Below are positions 62,881 through 64,000 of a stretch of 64,000 nucleotides of DNA, piece after piece (positions within the stretch are counted from its first letter, which is position 1; each line of letters opens with the position of its first letter). The notes beneath the pieces are model-generated. The model was not told where the DNA came from. It saw nothing but the letters and a program-made list of their open reading frames with translations, and ran no database searches. Position numbers and translations under genes: made by a program. Source of the DNA: Prorocentrum cordatum (taxonomy: Eukaryota > Sar > Dinophyceae > Prorocentrales > Prorocentraceae); assembly GCA_963575745.1 (NCBI GenBank), contig CAUYUJ010020738.1, positions 143,014-207,013 of the forward strand, read 5' to 3'.

Positions 62881-63540
62881 TGCAGGAGGAGGTGCAGGAG
62901 GGTGTGCAGGAGGAGGGAGGAGGGGGGAGGGTGGGAGGGAGGAGGGAGGAGGGAGGATGGGAGGAGGGAGGAGGGAGGAGGGAGGGAGGAGGGAGGAGGG
63001 GAAGGAGGGGAGGAGTGGAGGACGGGAGGAGGGAGGGAGGAGGGAGGGAGGGGAACGAGGAGGGACGAGGCGGACGAAGAGGACGAGGGAGGGACGAGGA
63101 GGACGCGGATGAAGAGGAGGACGAGGAGGAGGAGGAGGAGGAGGAGGAGGAGGCGGAGGAAAAGGAGGAGAGGAGGAGGAGGGGAGGGAGGAGGAGGAGC
63201 AGGTAGAGAGGGGAAGAAGGAGGAGGAGGAGGGGGGGGGGGGAGGGGAGGAAGGAGGAGGAGGAGGGAGGAGGAGGAGGGGCAGGAGGAGGAGGCGGGGG
63301 AGGGGAGGAGGAGGAGGTGTAGTGAGGGGAAGGATGGAGGAGGAGGAGGAGGAGGAGGTGGAGGAGGAGGAGGAGGAGGAGGAGGAGGAGGTGGAGGAGG
63401 GAGGCGGAGGAGAAGAAGAAGGAGGAGGAAGAGGAGGAGGAGGAGGAGGGGGCAGGAGGAAGAGGAGGAGGAGGAGGAGGAGGTGGGGGAGGTGGGGGAG
63501 GAGGAGGTGGTGGTGGAGGTGGTGGAGGTGGCTGAGGGAG
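62875..63540. repeat. Long homopurine (GGA)n array
   Basis: About 660 bp of GGAGGA/GGGAGGA with few pyrimidines. The plus strand encodes Gly/Arg/Glu and the minus strand Pro/Leu/Ser runs; neither is a gene. Confidence 0.95.
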
Positions 63541-63564
63541 GGCAGGACGGAGGGAGAAGGGAAG

Positions 63565-64000
63565 AGGATCAGGGCGACCCGACCCGACCTGCCCGTTAGG
63601 GTCCGCCCGTCCCGACCCGACCCGACCGTAGGGTTTTCGCGTGCTCTCTCGATTCTGCACCAGCCCCGCACTTTAATGTCCCGCCCGCCCGACCCGACCC
63701 ACCCGTTAGGGTCCGCCCGACCCGACCCGACCCGACCCGCCAGTTAGGGTCCGCCCGACCTGACCCGACCCGACCGTTAGGGCTAAAACGTGTTCTCTCG
63801 ATTATGTACCACACTTTAATGTCCCGACCCGCCCGACCCGACCCGCCCGTTAGGGTCCGCCCGCCCGTCCCGACCCGACCCGCCCGTTAAGGCCCGCGCG
63901 ATTATGCCGTTAGGGTCCGCCCGACCCGACCCGACCCGACCCGCCAGTTAGGGTCCGCCCGACCCGACCCGACCCAACTGAATCCGATTTTGGTCCGGAA
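63565..64000. repeat. GACCC pentamer array with TTAGGG-containing units
   Basis: (GACCC)n stretches alternate with CGTTAGGGTCCGCCC about eight times. A 40-bp insert, CTCTCGATTNTG..CACTTTAATGTCCCG, occurs at 63641 and 63791, giving a 150-bp higher-order unit. The array runs off the end of the window. Confidence 0.9.

Noticed and set aside
62590-63747. Pro/Leu/Ser- and Gly/Arg/Glu-rich frames of 280-356 codons
   Set aside because: Pure consequence of the homopurine repeat on opposite strands.
63590-63960. TTAGGG words as evidence of a telomere
   Set aside because: They are single words spaced by GACCC units, not a tandem telomere repeat.

Overview
The window looks like nuclear DNA of a dinoflagellate, probably a GC-rich, free-living type. 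The reasons are the dense fossil Ty1/copia-like elements with dinoflagellate-style gag and integrase motifs, a tyrosine-recombinase (DIRS-like) retroelement carrying a cytosine-methyltransferase-like domain, many GC-rich minisatellites, and no compact gene array. This is judged from protein motifs remembered from dinoflagellate genomes, not from a search. I see no convincing host single-copy gene, no rRNA, no tRNA gene and no CRISPR array.

Layout. 1-8.4 kb: degenerate minisatellites, microsatellites and one weak hypothetical frame (3.3-4.5 kb). 8.45-16.5 kb: a minus-strand copia-like element (gag, protease remnant, integrase, reverse transcriptase), broken by frameshifts and cut off inside the RT/RNase H end. 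16.7-22.2 kb: a plus-strand DIRS-like retroelement, head to head with the copia element: membrane/Cys-rich ORF1, RT, RNase H, tyrosine recombinase and a C5-methyltransferase-like domain. 22.4-32.7 kb: mainly satellite DNA, including three arrays with different periods that share the core TTCGTGGCCCC. 32.71-40.70 kb: a second minus-strand copia-like element with both LTRs, a primer-binding site resembling the complement of initiator tRNA-Met, a purine tract, and target-site evidence that it landed inside a 90-bp minisatellite; an unrelated plus-strand frame sits where its RT and RNase H should be. 41-46.5 kb: low-complexity and palindromic repeats plus a coding remnant. 46.8-51 kb: a very GC-rich stretch with long coding-like frames I cannot assign. 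51.9-55.8 kb: more tandem repeats. 56.1-61.9 kb: three gag-protease modules from three different elements, none with pol; two of them meet tail to tail near 59.17 kb. 62-64 kb: homopurine arrays and a GACCC repeat containing TTAGGG words.

Almost all coding sequence here is decaying retrotransposon, so the genes form element modules rather than a host pathway: gag proteins would assemble particles, protease would process them, RT/RNase H would copy RNA, and integrase or tyrosine recombinase would insert the copy. The points of most interest are the recombinase-methyltransferase array, the well-delimited LTR element with its nested foreign frame, the shared minisatellite core, and in-frame stops between capsid and nucleocapsid in two separate gag modules.
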